Source: Pseudonocardia autotrophica | GTDB lineage: Bacteria > Actinomycetota > Actinomycetes > Mycobacteriales > Pseudonocardiaceae | NCBI RefSeq assembly: GCF_003945385.1 | Contig: NZ_AP018920.1 | Span: 6,200,001-6,264,000, forward strand | Direction: 5' to 3' | DNA: 64,000 nt | Shown: in pieces, positions 19,080 to 30,427 of the stretch | Layout of the letters: each line of letters opens with the position of its first letter | Position numbering within the stretch: the stretch's first letter is position 1 | Notes under the pieces: model-generated | Told to the model about the DNA's origin: nothing | Databases searched by the model: none | The model's input: only the letters and a program-made list of their open reading frames with translations | Position numbers and translations under genes: made by a program

Positions 19080-20197
19080 CAGGAACCCTCCTCCTCACGC
19101 GTCACGCAGGACTTCGCCAGTACCTCGTCGGAGAGGTCCGGGGACAGATCGCCGTCGGTGACCATCAGTTCCAGCAGCGCGGTGACGTTGCGCGCGTAGA
19201 GCTCGGAGGCGTGCTCGGGCATTCCGGACGGGAGGTTCAGCGGGGACAGGATGGTCACGTCGTGCCGGACCACCGTCTCGCCGGGCTCGGTGAGCTCGCA
19301 GTTGCCGCCCGCCTCCCCCGCCATGTCCACGATCACGCTGCCCGGCCGCATGCCCTGTACGGCCGCGGCGCTGACCAGCCGCGGCGCGGCCCGGCCCGGC
19401 ACCAGCGCCGTGGTGATCACGACGTCGAACCCGGTGATCGCGTCTTCCAGGGCCTGCTGCTGCTTCGCCCGTTCCTCGTCGGTGAGTTCGCGCGCGTAGC
19501 CGCCCTCGCCGGCCGCGTCGATGCCGAGATCGAGCCACTGCGCACCCAGCGAGCGGACCTGGTCGGCGACCTCGGGCCGGACGTCGTAGCCGGTGGTCCG
19601 AGCCCCGAGCCGTTTCGCGGTGGCCAGTGCCTGCAGCCCGGCGACACCCACCCCGAGCACCAGCGCGGTGGCCGGCTTCACGGTGCCCGCCGCGGTCGTC
19701 AGCATCGGGAAGAAGCGGGTGGAGTGCTCGGCCGCGGCCAACACCGCCTTGTAGCCCGCGACGTTCGCCTGCGACGACAGCGCGTCCATCCCCTGTGCCC
19801 GGGAGATCCGCGGGATCGACTCCATCGCGAACGCGGTCACGCCGGCGTCCCGCAGCTGCGCCACCGTGTCCGGGTGGGTCAGCGGCGACAGGAACCCGAT
19901 CAGCACCTGGTCCCTGCGGAGCTTCCCGATCTGCTCCGTGGTCGGCGGGTTCACCACCGCGACCACGTCGCACGCCCAGGGATCGCCGATCGTGGCGCCC
20001 GCCTGTGTGAACTCCTCGTCCGGGATCAGCGCACCCGCGCCGGCACCCGCCTCGACCACGACGGTCGCTCCACGCCCACCGAGTTTCCCGATCACCTTCG
20101 GCACCAGCGCCACCCGGCGCTCGCCTGCCCGGATCTCCTTCGGCACACCGACAGTGACCGTCTTCTGCGGGTCGTCCCGCCCGGCCTCTTCGCCCAT
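19079..20197 (-). CDS. pntAa: NAD(P) transhydrogenase subunit alpha, NAD-binding part
   Basis: 372-residue soluble NAD(H)-binding subunit. Starts with VGVPKEIRAGERRVALVP (alanine dehydrogenase/PNT N-terminal domain) and contains the Rossmann motif VLGVGVAGLQALATAKRLGA and the conserved region around RAAPRLV. The ATG at 20197 lacks a Shine-Dalgarno, but TAGGTT ends 6 nt upstream, so the mRNA is probably leaderless. It heads the pnt operon inserted between map and infA. Confidence 0.95.
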   Translation of the reverse strand: MGEEAGRDDPQKTVTVGVPKEIRAGERRVALVPKVIGKLGGRGATVVVEAGAGAGALIPDEEFTQAGATIGDPWACDVVAVVNPPTTEQIGKLRRDQVLIGFLSPLTHPDTVAQLRDAGVTAFAMESIPRISRAQGMDALSSQANVAGYKAVLAAAEHSTRFFPMLTTAAGTVKPATALVLGVGVAGLQALATAKRLGARTTGYDVRPEVADQVRSLGAQWLDLGIDAAGEGGYARELTDEERAKQQQALEDAITGFDVVITTALVPGRAAPRLVSAAAVQGMRPGSVIVDMAGEAGGNCELTEPGETVVRHDVTILSPLNLPSGMPEHASELYARNVTALLELMVTDGDLSPDLSDEVLAKSCVTREEEGS

Positions 20198-20203
20198 GCC
20201 GGG

Positions 20204-20209
20204 AACCTA
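20204..20209 (-). promoter_or_regulatory. Candidate -10 of the leaderless pnt operon
   Basis: TAGGTT on the minus strand lies 6 nt before the pntAa ATG. Same hexamer and spacing as the deaminase gene. Confidence 0.45.
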
Positions 20210-20381
20210 GTCCACCCGCAATGGTCAGCGGCCCCACGACGTGACCGGGACTACCCCGTGGGGGAGCTTCCGGCCGTCGATCCCGGCGGAGCTGTATCGA
20301 TCCGACGGCGCGCTACCGGCCCGGCAGCACTGAACCGATCCAGCCGCACCGGGTCCGATTCGGCCGCGCCCGGTCGATCCC

Positions 20382-20407
20382 GCGGCGCCGGATCGATCCG
20401 GCGCCGC
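20382..20407 (-). terminator. Perfect 26-bp palindrome after map
   Basis: Uninterrupted 26-bp palindrome, 8 nt past the map stop, foldable as a 10-bp GC stem with an ATCGAT loop. Probable terminator of the secY-adk-map transcript. The flanking 100 bp repeat GATC-containing motifs (CGATCC several times) without coding content. Confidence 0.6.
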
Positions 20408-20414
20408 AGCGCGA

Positions 20415-21260
20415 TCAGGCGCCGGGGCGGTCCGGCGCTCCGGCCGGCGCGGTCAGCAGCCACGGGCCGTCCTCGGTGACGGCGACGGTGTGCTCCCAGT
20501 GCACGGCGCGGCCGCCCTCGGCGGTGACGACGGTCCAGCCGTCGTCCAGCTCCAGGGTCTCCGGGTCACCCGCGACGAGCATCGGCTCGACCGCGAGGGC
20601 CATCCCGGGACGCAGCCGCGGGCCACGCCCCGGCTCGCCGTGGTTGGGCAGGAACGGGTCCATGTGCATCGAGGTCCCGATGCCGTGCCCGCCGTACTCG
20701 GCGACGATCCCGTAGTCGGCACCGTCCGCCTCGGCGGCCGCACGGCAGGCCTCCTGCACCGCGTAGGAGACGTCGGTGAGCCGAGCGCCCGGCTGCACCG
20801 CGAGGATGCCGGCGTCGAGTGCGGACCGGCAGGCCGCCGACAGCGCGAGATCCGCGGGCGCCACCTCACCGACCGCGATGGTCACCGCGGAGTCACCGTG
20901 CCAGCCGTCCAGGATCGCGCCGCAGTCGACCGAGAGCAGGTCACCATCGGCCAGCACCTGCGTCGACGACGGGATGCCGTGCACGATCTGGGCGTTCACC
21001 GACGCGCAGATGCTCGCCGGGAAGCCGTGGTAGCCGAGGAACGACGGAACGGCGCCGCCGTCCCTGATGGTCTGCTCGGCCAGCGCGTCGAGCTCGGCCG
21101 TGCTCACACCCGGCTTCGCCTGCTCGGTGACGGCGGCGAGGGTGGCGGCCACCAGCGCGCCCGCCTCCCGCATCGCCTCGAGCTGGCGCAGGGTCTTGAG
21201 CTCGATGTCCCGACCCCGGTAGCGGGCGATGGCGCCGCGCAGGCCGCCCCGTCCGTTCAT
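20415..21260 (-). CDS. map: Methionine aminopeptidase type I
   Basis: Removes the N-terminal Met from nascent proteins. 281 residues; metal ligands in VDCGA and HGDSAV (Asp, Asp), GGHGIG (His), AVEPM and HWEHTVAV (Glu, Glu). It has a slightly extended basic N-terminus before [16 protein letters not shown]. The ATG at 21260 has GAGGGAA upstream. It follows adk by 48 bp, the usual secY-adk-map order. Confidence 0.96.
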   Translation of the reverse strand: MNGRGGLRGAIARYRGRDIELKTLRQLEAMREAGALVAATLAAVTEQAKPGVSTAELDALAEQTIRDGGAVPSFLGYHGFPASICASVNAQIVHGIPSSTQVLADGDLLSVDCGAILDGWHGDSAVTIAVGEVAPADLALSAACRSALDAGILAVQPGARLTDVSYAVQEACRAAAEADGADYGIVAEYGGHGIGTSMHMDPFLPNHGEPGRGPRLRPGMALAVEPMLVAGDPETLELDDGWTVVTAEGGRAVHWEHTVAVTEDGPWLLTAPAGAPDRPGA

Positions 21261-21308
21261 GCGTTCCCTCGGTTCCTCGCGGTGCCGGCCGGCGGCCTGC
21301 GCCGGGTC

Positions 21309-21863
21309 TCAGGCGCCGTGCTTCTTCAGCGCCTCGAAGACCCGGTCGGTGATCTCGCCGACCTCACCGACCGCGTCGATGGTGACCAGCTGGTCACGGT
21401 AGTGGTCCAGCAGCGGCGCGGTCTCCTCGCGGTACACACGCTGCCGGTTACGGATGGTGTCCTCGTTGTCGTCGCTGCGCCCGCGGCCGAGCAGCCGCTG
21501 CACGACCACCTCGTCCTCGACGTCGAACTGCACGACCGCGTCGAGCTCGAGGCCCTTGTCCTTCAGGATCTCGCCGAGCGACGCCGCCTGGGCGGTGTTG
21601 CGCGGGAAACCGTCGAGGATGAACCCCTTCGTGGTGTCGGCGTCGCCGAGACGGTCACGGACCATCCCCACCGTCACCTCGTCGGGGACCAGGTCCCCCG
21701 CGTCCATGTACCGCTTCGCCTCGCGACCGAGTTCGGTCTCGTCGCGGAGATTGGCGCGGAACAGGTCGCCCGTCGAGATGTGCGGGACGTCCAGCCGCTC
21801 GGCCATCCGCTCGGCCTGCGTCCCCTTGCCCGCACCAGGCGGTCCCACCAGAACGAGTCGCAC
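21309..21863 (-). CDS. adk: Adenylate kinase
   Basis: Interconverts ATP, AMP and ADP. 184 residues; P-loop VGPPGAGKGTQ at the start, AMP-binding region STGDLFRANLRDETELG, and FPRNTAQA. As in other actinobacteria, the LID insertion and its zinc ligands are missing, so it is the short form. The GTG at 21863 was chosen because AGGAGG lies 10 nt upstream and the protein starts directly at the first beta strand; longer readings add unrelated sequence. Confidence 0.95.
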   Translation of the reverse strand: MRLVLVGPPGAGKGTQAERMAERLDVPHISTGDLFRANLRDETELGREAKRYMDAGDLVPDEVTVGMVRDRLGDADTTKGFILDGFPRNTAQAASLGEILKDKGLELDAVVQFDVEDEVVVQRLLGRGRSDDNEDTIRNRQRVYREETAPLLDHYRDQLVTIDAVGEVGEITDRVFEALKKHGA

Positions 21864-21989
21864 GCGAACCCGACCTCCTGAAGTCTCATCTACCCGACAC
21901 CGGCATCGCCGCCGGCGCCACGGTGCCGCAACACCCGATCCGAGGCCGGGGCCCCGACCGGGGTCCCGCACGGCCACGCTTCGGCGAGC

Positions 21990-23300
<1,311 letters not shown>

Positions 23301-23402
23301 TCGGTGATCCTCCTACGACGTCGGCGGCCCGACACCGCCTGCGCCGGCCCCGGACGGGGTCGGCCGGCTGGGCGGCGCATTCCGCGCCTCCCGGGCCGGG
23401 TG

Positions 23403-23418
23403 GGGACCGAACGGTCCC
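23403..23418. repeat. Small inverted repeat in the rplO-secY gap
   Basis: GGGACCG-AA-CGGTCCC, a 7-bp inverted repeat about 105 nt before secY. The 295-bp gap (23301-23595) otherwise shows only a TAGAGT hexamer at 23481-23486 on the minus strand, which could be a -10 for secY. No gene is visible in the gap. Confidence 0.35.
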
Positions 23419-23595
23419 TCCCTGCGGGGGCGCCATGACTGCGCCGGTCCCGCTGCACGTGGGCCCGAGGGCCGATCGTGACTCTAACAGCGGCTCGGAA
23501 ACACCTCGGCGCCGCCCACGGGCCCCGCCCGCCGGAGCGGATCAGGGGCACCGTGGACGGCGCCGTGGCGACGTTCTGCCCTCGGGTCCGGCTCG

Positions 23596-24057
23596 TCAGA
23601 GCTCGGACACCGAGCCACCCGCCGCGGAGATCTTCTCCCGGGCGGAGGCGGAGAACTTGTGTGCCTTGACGGTGAGGGCGACGCCCGAGAGCTCACCCTC
23701 GCCGAGCACCTTCACCAGCTGGTTCTTGCGCACCGCGCCGGCCTCGACGAGCTCGGCCGGGCCGACCTCGCCACCCTGCGGGAACAGACCGGCGAGGTCG
23801 CCGACGTTCACCACCTGGTACTCGACCTTGAAGCGGTTCTTGAAGCCCTTGAGCTTCGGCAGCCGCATGTGCAGCGGCATCTGCCCGCCCTCGAAGCGCG
23901 GCGACACCGTCTTGCGGGCCTTGGTGCCCTTGGTGCCGCGGCCCGCGGTCTTGCCCTTCGAGCCCTCACCGCGACCCACCCGGGTCTTGGCGGTCTTCGA
24001 ACCCGGGGCCGGACGCAGGTCGTGCAGCTTGATCACGGAGTTGTCGTTCTCGCTCAC
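23596..24057 (-). CDS. rplO: Ribosomal protein L15
   Basis: 50S protein, 153 residues. N-terminal [37 protein letters not shown] is the basic L15 tail, and the C-terminus has the [13 protein letters not shown] fold. The start overlaps the rpmD stop (ATGA). Confidence 0.97.
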   Translation of the reverse strand: MSENDNSVIKLHDLRPAPGSKTAKTRVGRGEGSKGKTAGRGTKGTKARKTVSPRFEGGQMPLHMRLPKLKGFKNRFKVEYQVVNVGDLAGLFPQGGEVGPAELVEAGAVRKNQLVKVLGEGELSGVALTVKAHKFSASAREKISAAGGSVSEL

Positions 24058-24239
24058 TGCGCCACCTCCTCCACGGTCACGAGGTGGCGCACCGTGTGGA
24101 CGTACCCGCGGTTCTGCGGGGTGTCCGGGCGCTCCACCGTCTGCCGGATCTTGCGCAGGCCGAGCGAACGCAGCGTGTCGCGCTGGTTCTGCTTGGCCCC
24201 GATCCGGCTCTTCACCTGGGTGATCTTCAACGTGGCCAT
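24054..24239 (-). CDS. rpmD: Ribosomal protein L30
   Basis: 61-residue 50S protein starting [30 protein letters not shown], normal bacterial length. The ATG at 24239 is set by homology; a longer open frame upstream is the shadow of rpsE. Overlaps rplO by 4 nt and follows rpsE by 5 nt. Confidence 0.97.
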   Translation of the reverse strand: MATLKITQVKSRIGAKQNQRDTLRSLGLRKIRQTVERPDTPQNRGYVHTVRHLVTVEEVAQ

Positions 24240-24244
24240 GTCGC

Positions 24245-24877
24245 TCACACCCTCGCCGCGTCGGCCTCGGCGCGCTGACGCATCATGCTGGCCGGCGCGA
24301 CGTCCTCGAGCGGCAGGCCGCGGCGGGCCGCGACCTCCTCCGGACGCTGCACCGCCTTCAGCGCCGCCACCGTGGCGTGCACGATGTTGATGGCGTTGTC
24401 GGAGCCGAGGGACTTGGACAGGATGTCCGAGATCCCCGCGCACTCCAGCACCGCGCGGACCGGGCCGCCGGCGATGACACCGGTACCGGGCGAGGCCGGG
24501 CGCAGCATGACGACGCCCGCGGCGGCCTCACCCTGCACGCGGTGCACGATCGTGCCGCCGATGCGCGGGACGCGGAAGAAGTTCTTCTTCGCCTCCTCGA
24601 CGCCCTTGGCGATCGCCGCCGGCACCTCCTTGGCCTTGCCGTAGCCGACGCCGACCAGTCCGTCACCGTCGCCGACGATCATCAGCGCGGTGAAGCTGAA
24701 CCGGCGGCCGCCCTTGACGACCTTGGCCACGCGGTTGATCGTGACCAGCCGCTCGATGTACGGGGTCTTGTCCTGGGCCGCCCCGCCACGGCCACCGTCG
24801 CGGCGGTCCCGGCTGTTGCGGTTGTCGTTGCTACCGCCGCCAGGCCCTCCGCCGTCACGCCGCGTACGTCCCGGCAT
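24245..24877 (-). CDS. rpsE: Ribosomal protein S5
   Basis: 30S accuracy protein, 210 residues, with a Gly/Arg/Asn-rich N-terminal extension of about 35 residues before the core ([21 protein letters not shown]). The loop contacted by spectinomycin appears unaltered. The dsRBD-like and C-terminal domains ([22 protein letters not shown]) are complete. Confidence 0.97.
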   Translation of the reverse strand: MPGRTRRDGGGPGGGSNDNRNSRDRRDGGRGGAAQDKTPYIERLVTINRVAKVVKGGRRFSFTALMIVGDGDGLVGVGYGKAKEVPAAIAKGVEEAKKNFFRVPRIGGTIVHRVQGEAAAGVVMLRPASPGTGVIAGGPVRAVLECAGISDILSKSLGSDNAINIVHATVAALKAVQRPEEVAARRGLPLEDVAPASMMRQRAEADAARV

Positions 24878-24911
24878 CAGACGATCCCTTCAGTCTTCTC
24901 GGTCTGGTCCA

Positions 24912-25325
24912 TCAGAACTCCAGGCCTCCCTCGCGGGCGGCGTCGGCCAGTGCGGCGATCCGCCCGTGGTAGCGCAGCCCACCGCGGTCGAACACGACCG
25001 AGGAGATGCCGGCTTCCTTGGCGCGGCTGGCGATCAGCTCGCCGACCTTGGCCGCCTTGGCCTTCTTGTCGCCCTCCACACCGCGGACCTCGGTGTCCAG
25101 CGTCGACGCGTGCGCCAGGGTGTGCCCGGCGAGGTCGTCGATCAGCTGCACCGTGATGTGCCGCGACGAGCGGTTGACCGCCAGGCGCGGACGCACCGGC
25201 GTTCCGGAGATCTTCTTGCGGAGCCGGGCGTGCCGACGGATGCGCGAGTCGCGGCGCACCCGCGACACCTGCGACGCCATCCGCCGCCGGGCGGCACCCG
25301 ACACGGTGTCGTTCGTCTCGGCCAT
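24912..25325 (-). CDS. rplR: Ribosomal protein L18
   Basis: 5S rRNA-binding 50S protein, 137 residues. Core [30 protein letters not shown] and the end [26 protein letters not shown] are typical. The ATG at 25325 shares one base with the rplF stop (TGATG); GTG 25328 adds one residue. Confidence 0.97.
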   Translation of the reverse strand: MAETNDTVSGAARRRMASQVSRVRRDSRIRRHARLRKKISGTPVRPRLAVNRSSRHITVQLIDDLAGHTLAHASTLDTEVRGVEGDKKAKAAKVGELIASRAKEAGISSVVFDRGGLRYHGRIAALADAAREGGLEF

Positions 25326-25864
25326 CACTTACCCGTCTTTCCGACCTTGCGGCGGACCTGCTCGCCGGCGTACCGCACACCCTTGCCCTTGTACGGGTCC
25401 GGGCGGCGCAGCTTCCGGATGTTGGCGGCGATCTCGCCGACCACCTGCTTGTCGATTCCGGAGACCGAGAACCGGGTCGGGGACTCCACCGCGAAGGTGA
25501 TCCCCTCCGGCGGCTCGATCACGACCGGGTGCGAGAAGCCCAGGGCGAACTCGAGGTTCGAGCCCTTGAGCGCGACCCGGTAGCCGACGCCGTGGATCTC
25601 CAGCTTCTTCTCGTAGCCGGCGCTCACGCCGACCACGATGTTGTTGACGAGTGAGCGGGACAGGCCGTGGAAGGCCCGGACCTCGCGCTCCTCGTTCGGG
25701 CGCTTCACCAGCACCGCACCGTCATCGTCGCGCTCGACCGAGATCGGCTCGACGACGGTGTGCGACAGGGTGCCCTTGGGGCCCTTCGCGGTGACCGTAC
25801 GGCCGTCGATGGTGATCTCCACGCCGGACGGAACGGTGACGGGCAGCTTTCCGATGCGAGACAT
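25325..25864 (-). CDS. rplF: Ribosomal protein L6
   Basis: 50S protein at the factor-binding site, 179 residues. Two repeated alpha/beta domains; start [17 protein letters not shown], end [25 protein letters not shown]. Normal length and order (rpsH-rplF-rplR). Confidence 0.97.
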   Translation of the reverse strand: MSRIGKLPVTVPSGVEITIDGRTVTAKGPKGTLSHTVVEPISVERDDDGAVLVKRPNEEREVRAFHGLSRSLVNNIVVGVSAGYEKKLEIHGVGYRVALKGSNLEFALGFSHPVVIEPPEGITFAVESPTRFSVSGIDKQVVGEIAANIRKLRRPDPYKGKGVRYAGEQVRRKVGKTGK

Positions 25865-25881
25865 CGTTCGTTACCCCTCTC

Positions 25882-26280
25882 TCACCAGGCGTAGGCGAGG
25901 ACTTCGCCGCCCACGCCACTCCGGTAGGCCTGCTGGTCGGTCATCAGACCCCGCGAGGTCGAGATGATCGCCACGCCGAGGCCCCCGAGGACCCGCGGCA
26001 GGTTCGTCGACTTCGCGTAGACCCGCAGACCGGGCTTGGAGACCCGGCGCAGGCCGGCGATGCTCCGCTCACGGTTGCGGCCGTACTTCAGCTCGACGAC
26101 CAGGGACTTGCCGACCTCGGCGTCCTCGGTGTGATGGGCGGCGATGTAGCCCTCCTTCTGCAGGATCTCCGCGATGGAGACCTTCAGCTTGGAGTGCGGC
26201 ATCACCACGCGGTCGTGGTAGGCCGAGTTCGCGTTCCGCAGACGGGTCAGCATGTCTGCGATCGGATCGGTCATCGTCAT
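25882..26280 (-). CDS. rpsH: Ribosomal protein S8
   Basis: 16S rRNA-binding 30S assembly protein, 132 residues; in E. coli this is the spc-operon repressor. [20 protein letters not shown] start and the C-terminal [21 protein letters not shown] are diagnostic. ATG 26280 and ATG 26274 are both possible starts, differing by two residues. Confidence 0.97.
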   Translation of the reverse strand: MTMTDPIADMLTRLRNANSAYHDRVVMPHSKLKVSIAEILQKEGYIAAHHTEDAEVGKSLVVELKYGRNRERSIAGLRRVSKPGLRVYAKSTNLPRVLGGLGVAIISTSRGLMTDQQAYRSGVGGEVLAYAW

Positions 26281-26404
26281 GGTGTCTGTCTCTTTCCCAC
26301 CGTGGTTCCGCGTACCCGGCGCGGCGCCCCTGTCCGGGGCGCCGTACCGGTGCGGCCTTCGGCGATCGGGTCGACCCGGGCCCCGCGGCGCGGGGCCTCT
26401 CGGA

Positions 26405-26590
26405 TCACCAGCTGGACTTGCTCACACCCGGCAGCTCGCCGGCGTGCGCCATGTCGCGCAGGCACACGCGGCAGAGGCCGAACTTACGGAAGACCGCACG
26501 CGGCCGGCCGCACTTCTGGCAGCGGGTGTAACCGCGAACCGCGAACTTGGGCGTCGCGTTCGCCTTGTTGATGAGCGCCTTCTTCGCCAT
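26405..26590 (-). CDS. rpsN: Ribosomal protein S14, zinc-binding (type Z)
   Basis: 61-residue short S14 with zinc ligands Cys24, Cys27, Cys40 and Cys43 (RCQKCGR, LCRVC). The zinc form sits in the spc operon as in most actinobacteria; a zinc-free paralogue, if any, is outside the window. Follows rplE by 4 nt. Confidence 0.97.
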   Translation of the reverse strand: MAKKALINKANATPKFAVRGYTRCQKCGRPRAVFRKFGLCRVCLRDMAHAGELPGVSKSSW

Positions 26591-26594
26591 TCGC

Positions 26595-27158
26595 TCAGTT
26601 CTCCTTGAACGGGAAGCCCAGGTGACGCAGCAGCGCCCGGCCCTCGGCGTTCGTGGTCGCGGTGGTCACCACGGTGATGTCCATGCCACGCGGGCGGTCG
26701 ATGTTGTCCGGATCGATCTCGTGGAACATCGACTGCTCGGTCAGGCCGAACGTGTAGTTGCCGCGACCGTCGAACTGGTCGCCGGAGAGGCCCCGGAAGT
26801 CCCGGATACGCGGCAGCGCGATGGTCAGCAGCCGGTCCAGGAACTCCCACATGCGGTCGTTCCGCAGGGTCACCTTGGCGCCGATCGGCATCCCCTCGCG
26901 CAGCTTGAACTGCGCGATCGACTTGGTCGCGCGGCGCAGCTGCGGCTTCTGGCCGGTGATGATGGCCAGGTCGCGCAGCGCGCCGTCGATCAGCTTCGAG
27001 TCCCGGGCGGCGTCGCCGACACCCATGTTCACCACGACCTTGGTCAGGCCGGGGATCTGCATGACGTTGGTGTAGCCGAAGTCCTCACGGAGCTTGTCGA
27101 GGATCTCGTCGCGATAGCGCTGCTTGAGACGCGGGAGGGTCTTCTCTGCGGTGGTCAT
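26595..27158 (-). CDS. rplE: Ribosomal protein L5
   Basis: 5S rRNA-binding central-protuberance protein, 187 residues. [13 protein letters not shown] segment ([23 protein letters not shown]) and [20 protein letters not shown] C-terminal region mark the family. Spacing to rplX is one base. Confidence 0.97.
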   Translation of the reverse strand: MTTAEKTLPRLKQRYRDEILDKLREDFGYTNVMQIPGLTKVVVNMGVGDAARDSKLIDGALRDLAIITGQKPQLRRATKSIAQFKLREGMPIGAKVTLRNDRMWEFLDRLLTIALPRIRDFRGLSGDQFDGRGNYTFGLTEQSMFHEIDPDNIDRPRGMDITVVTTATTNAEGRALLRHLGFPFKEN

Positions 27159-27159
27159 C

Positions 27160-27498
27160 TCAGATCTCCTTCCCGTTGCGCTTGGAGATCCGGACCCGGC
27201 GGGACGTGCCGTCCTCGCCCTCCACCTTCGACTTGCCGATCCGGGTCGGCTTGCCGTCGGAGTCGACGACCATCACGTTCGAGACGTGGATGGCCGCCTC
27301 CTGGGTGACGATCCCACCGCTCTCGGCTCCACGCTGGTTCTGGCTGATCCGGGTGTGCTTCTTGATCCGGTTCACGCCTTCGACCAGCACGCGCTGACGC
27401 TCCGGGTAGGCCGCGATGACCTTGCCCTTGGCGCCCTTGTCCTTACCGGCGATCACCAGAACGGTGTCGCCCTTCTTCACCTTCATCTTCGCCTTCAT
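27160..27498 (-). CDS. rplX: Ribosomal protein L24
   Basis: 50S assembly initiator protein, 112 residues, with the KOW motif [21 protein letters not shown] near the start. ATG 27498 gives [14 protein letters not shown] 27486 is an equally usual start. Confidence 0.96.
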   Translation of the reverse strand: MKAKMKVKKGDTVLVIAGKDKGAKGKVIAAYPERQRVLVEGVNRIKKHTRISQNQRGAESGGIVTQEAAIHVSNVMVVDSDGKPTRIGKSKVEGEDGTSRRVRISKRNGKEI

Positions 27499-27502
27499 GA
27501 AA

Positions 27503-27871
27503 TCAGAGCACCTCCGGAGCGAGGGAGATGATCCTCATGAACTTGCGGTCGCGCAGCTCGCGCCCGACCGGGCCGAAGATTCGGGTCCCCCGAGGTCCGT
27601 TGTCCGGCTTGATCAGGACAGCGGCGTTCTCGTCGAATCGGATGTAGCTGCCGTCGGGACGGCGCTTCTCCTTCTTGGTGCGCACGATGACCGCCTTGAC
27701 GACGTCACCACGCTTCACGCCGGCGCCGGGGATGGCCTCCTTGACCGTGGCGACGATGACGTCGCCGATCCCGGCGTAGCGCCGCGCGGAGCCGCCCAGC
27801 ACCCGGATGCACAGGATCTCCTTGGCACCGGTGTTGTCGGCGACGCGCAGCCGCGACTCCTGCTGGATCAC
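27503..27871 (-). CDS. rplN: Ribosomal protein L14
   Basis: 50S protein forming an intersubunit bridge, 122 residues. Start [18 protein letters not shown] and end [20 protein letters not shown] are fully typical. First gene of the spc-type group. Confidence 0.98.
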   Translation of the reverse strand: MIQQESRLRVADNTGAKEILCIRVLGGSARRYAGIGDVIVATVKEAIPGAGVKRGDVVKAVIVRTKKEKRRPDGSYIRFDENAAVLIKPDNGPRGTRIFGPVGRELRDRKFMRIISLAPEVL

Positions 27872-27880
27872 GTGACTCTC

Positions 27881-28165
27881 CTACTTGGCCTTCTCGAGGA
27901 TCTCCACCAGCCGCCAGCGCTTGGTCGCCGACAGCGGACGGGTCTCCATGAGGCGGACACGGTCGCCGATGCCGGCGGTGTTCTCCTCGTCGTGCGCCTT
28001 GACCTTGCTGGTCCGGCGGATGACCTTGCCGTACAGGGGGTGCTTGACGCGGTCCTCGAGGGACACCGTCACGGTCTTGTCCATCTTGTCGGACACGACC
28101 AGGCCCTCGCGGACCTTGCGCTCCCCGCGCTGCTCGTTCTGCTCGGTGCTGCTGTCAGTGCTCAC
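27881..28165 (-). CDS. rpsQ: Ribosomal protein S17
   Basis: OB-fold 30S assembly protein, 94 residues, with a short polar N-terminal tail before [29 protein letters not shown]. Overlaps the rpmC stop by 4 nt. Confidence 0.97.
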   Translation of the reverse strand: MSTDSSTEQNEQRGERKVREGLVVSDKMDKTVTVSLEDRVKHPLYGKVIRRTSKVKAHDEENTAGIGDRVRLMETRPLSATKRWRLVEILEKAK

Positions 28166-28407
28166 GCCGCGCCCTCGCTCTCGGTCGGGGCGGCGGACAG
28201 GCCGAGCTCACGCTCGCGCATCACCGTGTAGCAGCGCGCAATGTCGTGGCGGACGGCCCGCAGCCGCCGGTTGTTGTCCAGCTGCCCGGTAGCCATCTGG
28301 AAGCGGAGGTTGAACAGCTCCTCCTTGGCCTCCCGGACGCGCACGACCAGCTCCTCGTCGGAGAGCTCGCGCAGCTCGGCGGCCTTGGTGTTGCCAGTGC
28401 TCGCCAT
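28162..28407 (-). CDS. rpmC: Ribosomal protein L29
   Basis: Two-helix 50S protein at the exit tunnel, 81 residues; [37 protein letters not shown] is diagnostic. The start shares its first base with the rplP stop. Confidence 0.97.
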   Translation of the reverse strand: MASTGNTKAAELRELSDEELVVRVREAKEELFNLRFQMATGQLDNNRRLRAVRHDIARCYTVMRERELGLSAAPTESEGAA

Positions 28408-28826
28408 CAGATGTCACCACCCTCACGGGACACGATCCGGCACTTCATGGGCAGCTTGTGGATGGCCCGGCGGAGCGCCTCGTGGGCGGTCTCCTTGTTC
28501 GGGAAGGTCATCTCGAACAGCACCCGTCCCGGCTTGACGTTCGTGACCCACTTCTCCGGCGAACCCTTACCGGAACCCATCCGGGTCTCGGCGGGCTTCT
28601 TCGTCATCGGGATGTCCGGGAAGACGTTGATCCAGATCTTCCCGCCACGACGGATGTGCCGGTTGATCGCGATACGCGCCGACTCGATCTGCCGGTTGGT
28701 CACGTAGGCCGGCTCCAGCGCCTGGATGCCCCAGTCGCCGAAGGTGACCGCCGTGCCGCCGCTGGCCATGCCCTTACGCTTCGGCCGGTGCTGCTTGCGG
28801 TGCTTGACCTTGCGTGGGATCAGCAT
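28407..28826 (-). CDS. rplP: Ribosomal protein L16
   Basis: 50S protein near the A site, 139 residues. [17 protein letters not shown] start and [21 protein letters not shown] are conserved. Two bases separate it from rpsC. Confidence 0.98.
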   Translation of the reverse strand: MLIPRKVKHRKQHRPKRKGMASGGTAVTFGDWGIQALEPAYVTNRQIESARIAINRHIRRGGKIWINVFPDIPMTKKPAETRMGSGKGSPEKWVTNVKPGRVLFEMTFPNKETAHEALRRAIHKLPMKCRIVSREGGDI

Positions 28827-28828
28827 CT

Positions 28829-29665
28829 CTAGCTCTCCCCACCGTTGCTCTGGTTGTCACCGGACGCGGGGGCCTCGACGGTCGCGGTGGCCGCGCCGCC
28901 CTGGCTGCTCTGCGCGGCGCGCCCCGCCTCGGTGCTGGTCGCGGTGGTGCCCGAGGCACCCGAACGGCGACGGGCCGGACGCTCGCGGCGCGGGCCGCGA
29001 CCGGGGGCCTCGGCGGCGGGCGCGCCCTCACGGCGGCCTCCGACGACGTCACCCTTGTAGATCCAGACCTTCACGCCGATCCGGCCGAAGGAGGTCCGCG
29101 CCTCGAACAGGCCGTAGTCGATGTCCGCGCGCAGCGTGTGCAGCGGGACCCGACCCTCGCGGTAGAACTCCGACCGGGACATCTCGGCACCGCCGAGGCG
29201 GCCCGAGCACTGGACCCGGATGCCCTTGACCTGCGGGCTGCGCATGGCCGACTGGATGGCCTTACGCATCGCACGCCGGAAGGCGACCCGGTTCGACAGC
29301 TGCTCGGCGACGCCCTGGGCGACGAGCTGCGCGTCCGACTCCGAGTTCTTGACCTCGAGGATGTTCAGCTGGACCTGCTTCTTGGTCAGCTTCTCGAGGT
29401 TGCCCCGGATCCGGTCGGCCTCGGCGCCACGCCGGCCGATCACGATGCCCGGACGGGCGGTGTGGATGTCCACCCGCACCCGGTCCCGGGTCCGCTCGAT
29501 CTCGACCTTGGAGATGCCGGCCCGCTCCATGCCCTTGGAGAGCATGCGGCGGATCTCGACGTCCTCCTTGACGTACTCGGAGTACTGCTTGTCCGCGTAC
29601 CAGCGGGACTTCCAGTCCGTGGTGATGCCCAGGCGGAAGCCGTGCGGGTTGATTTTCTGCCCCAT
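28829..29665 (-). CDS. rpsC: Ribosomal protein S3 with a C-terminal extension
   Basis: 30S protein at the mRNA entry channel. The S3 core ([22 protein letters not shown] domain with [16 protein letters not shown]-terminal domain) ends near residue 212. About 65 further residues of low-complexity Arg/Gly/Ala then Ser/Thr/Gly sequence follow, giving 278 in total. Such tails are common in actinobacteria. The start shares a base with the rplV stop. Confidence 0.97.
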   Translation of the reverse strand: MGQKINPHGFRLGITTDWKSRWYADKQYSEYVKEDVEIRRMLSKGMERAGISKVEIERTRDRVRVDIHTARPGIVIGRRGAEADRIRGNLEKLTKKQVQLNILEVKNSESDAQLVAQGVAEQLSNRVAFRRAMRKAIQSAMRSPQVKGIRVQCSGRLGGAEMSRSEFYREGRVPLHTLRADIDYGLFEARTSFGRIGVKVWIYKGDVVGGRREGAPAAEAPGRGPRRERPARRRSGASGTTATSTEAGRAAQSSQGGAATATVEAPASGDNQSNGGES

Positions 29666-30093
29666 CAGCGGGCCCTCCCCTTCGCACCACGACGGCCGGC
29701 CTTGCTCGGCACGGACTCGACCTCGATGGTGATGTGGCTCGTCCGCTTGCGGATCCGGTACGCACGCCCCTGGGCGCGCGGCCGGATGCGCTTGAGCGTC
29801 GGGCCCTCGTCGACCATCGCCACGGCCACCACCAGGGTGTCCGGGTTCAGGTCCAGGTTGTTCTGGGCGTTGGCCGCGGCGCTCGCCACGACCTTCGCCA
29901 CCGGCTCGGCCGCCGCCTGCGGCGAGAACCGCAGGATCGCGAGCGCCTCGTCGACCGGCAGGCCGCGGACCAGGTCCACGACACGACGGGTCTTCATCGG
30001 CGAACTACGGACGAACCGAGCCACGGCGCGCGCACGAGTCGGCTCGAGCGCAGCGCCGGTGGTGTCGGCTGCTGTGTTCACAGCGTCAGCCAT
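29665..30093 (-). CDS. rplV: Ribosomal protein L22
   Basis: Exit-tunnel 50S protein, 142 residues. Core [30 protein letters not shown], with the beta-hairpin loop ([20 protein letters not shown]) that macrolide-resistance mutations alter appearing wild type. A polar 20-residue N-terminal lead precedes the core. Confidence 0.97.
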   Translation of the reverse strand: MADAVNTAADTTGAALEPTRARAVARFVRSSPMKTRRVVDLVRGLPVDEALAILRFSPQAAAEPVAKVVASAAANAQNNLDLNPDTLVVAVAMVDEGPTLKRIRPRAQGRAYRIRKRTSHITIEVESVPSKAGRRGAKGRAR

Positions 30094-30131
30094 CTCTCTC
30101 CACCTCTCCTAGTCGCTACTCGGGCCGGCTT

Positions 30132-30413
30132 CTAGCGCCGACGCGCCTTGCGGTCGTCCTTGATGTGTCCCCGGAAGGTCCGGGTCGGGGCGAACTCGCC
30201 CAGCTTGTGCCCGACCATCGAGTCGGACACGAACACCGGCACGTGCTTGCGGCCGTCGTGCACCGCAATGGTGTGACCGATCATGTCCGGAATGATCGTG
30301 GACCGACGGGACCACGTACGGATGACGGTCTTCTTGCCGGACTCGTTGAGGGCGTCCACCTTCTTGAGCAGGTGGTCGTCCACGAAGGGGCCCTTCTTCA
30401 GGCTGCGCGGCAT
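30132..30413 (-). CDS. rpsS: Ribosomal protein S19
   Basis: 30S head protein, 93 residues, [23 protein letters not shown] to [14 protein letters not shown]; completely typical. Lies between rplB and rplV. Confidence 0.98.
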   Translation of the reverse strand: MPRSLKKGPFVDDHLLKKVDALNESGKKTVIRTWSRRSTIIPDMIGHTIAVHDGRKHVPVFVSDSMVGHKLGEFAPTRTFRGHIKDDRKARRR

Positions 30414-30427
30414 CTTTACCTCCCTGC

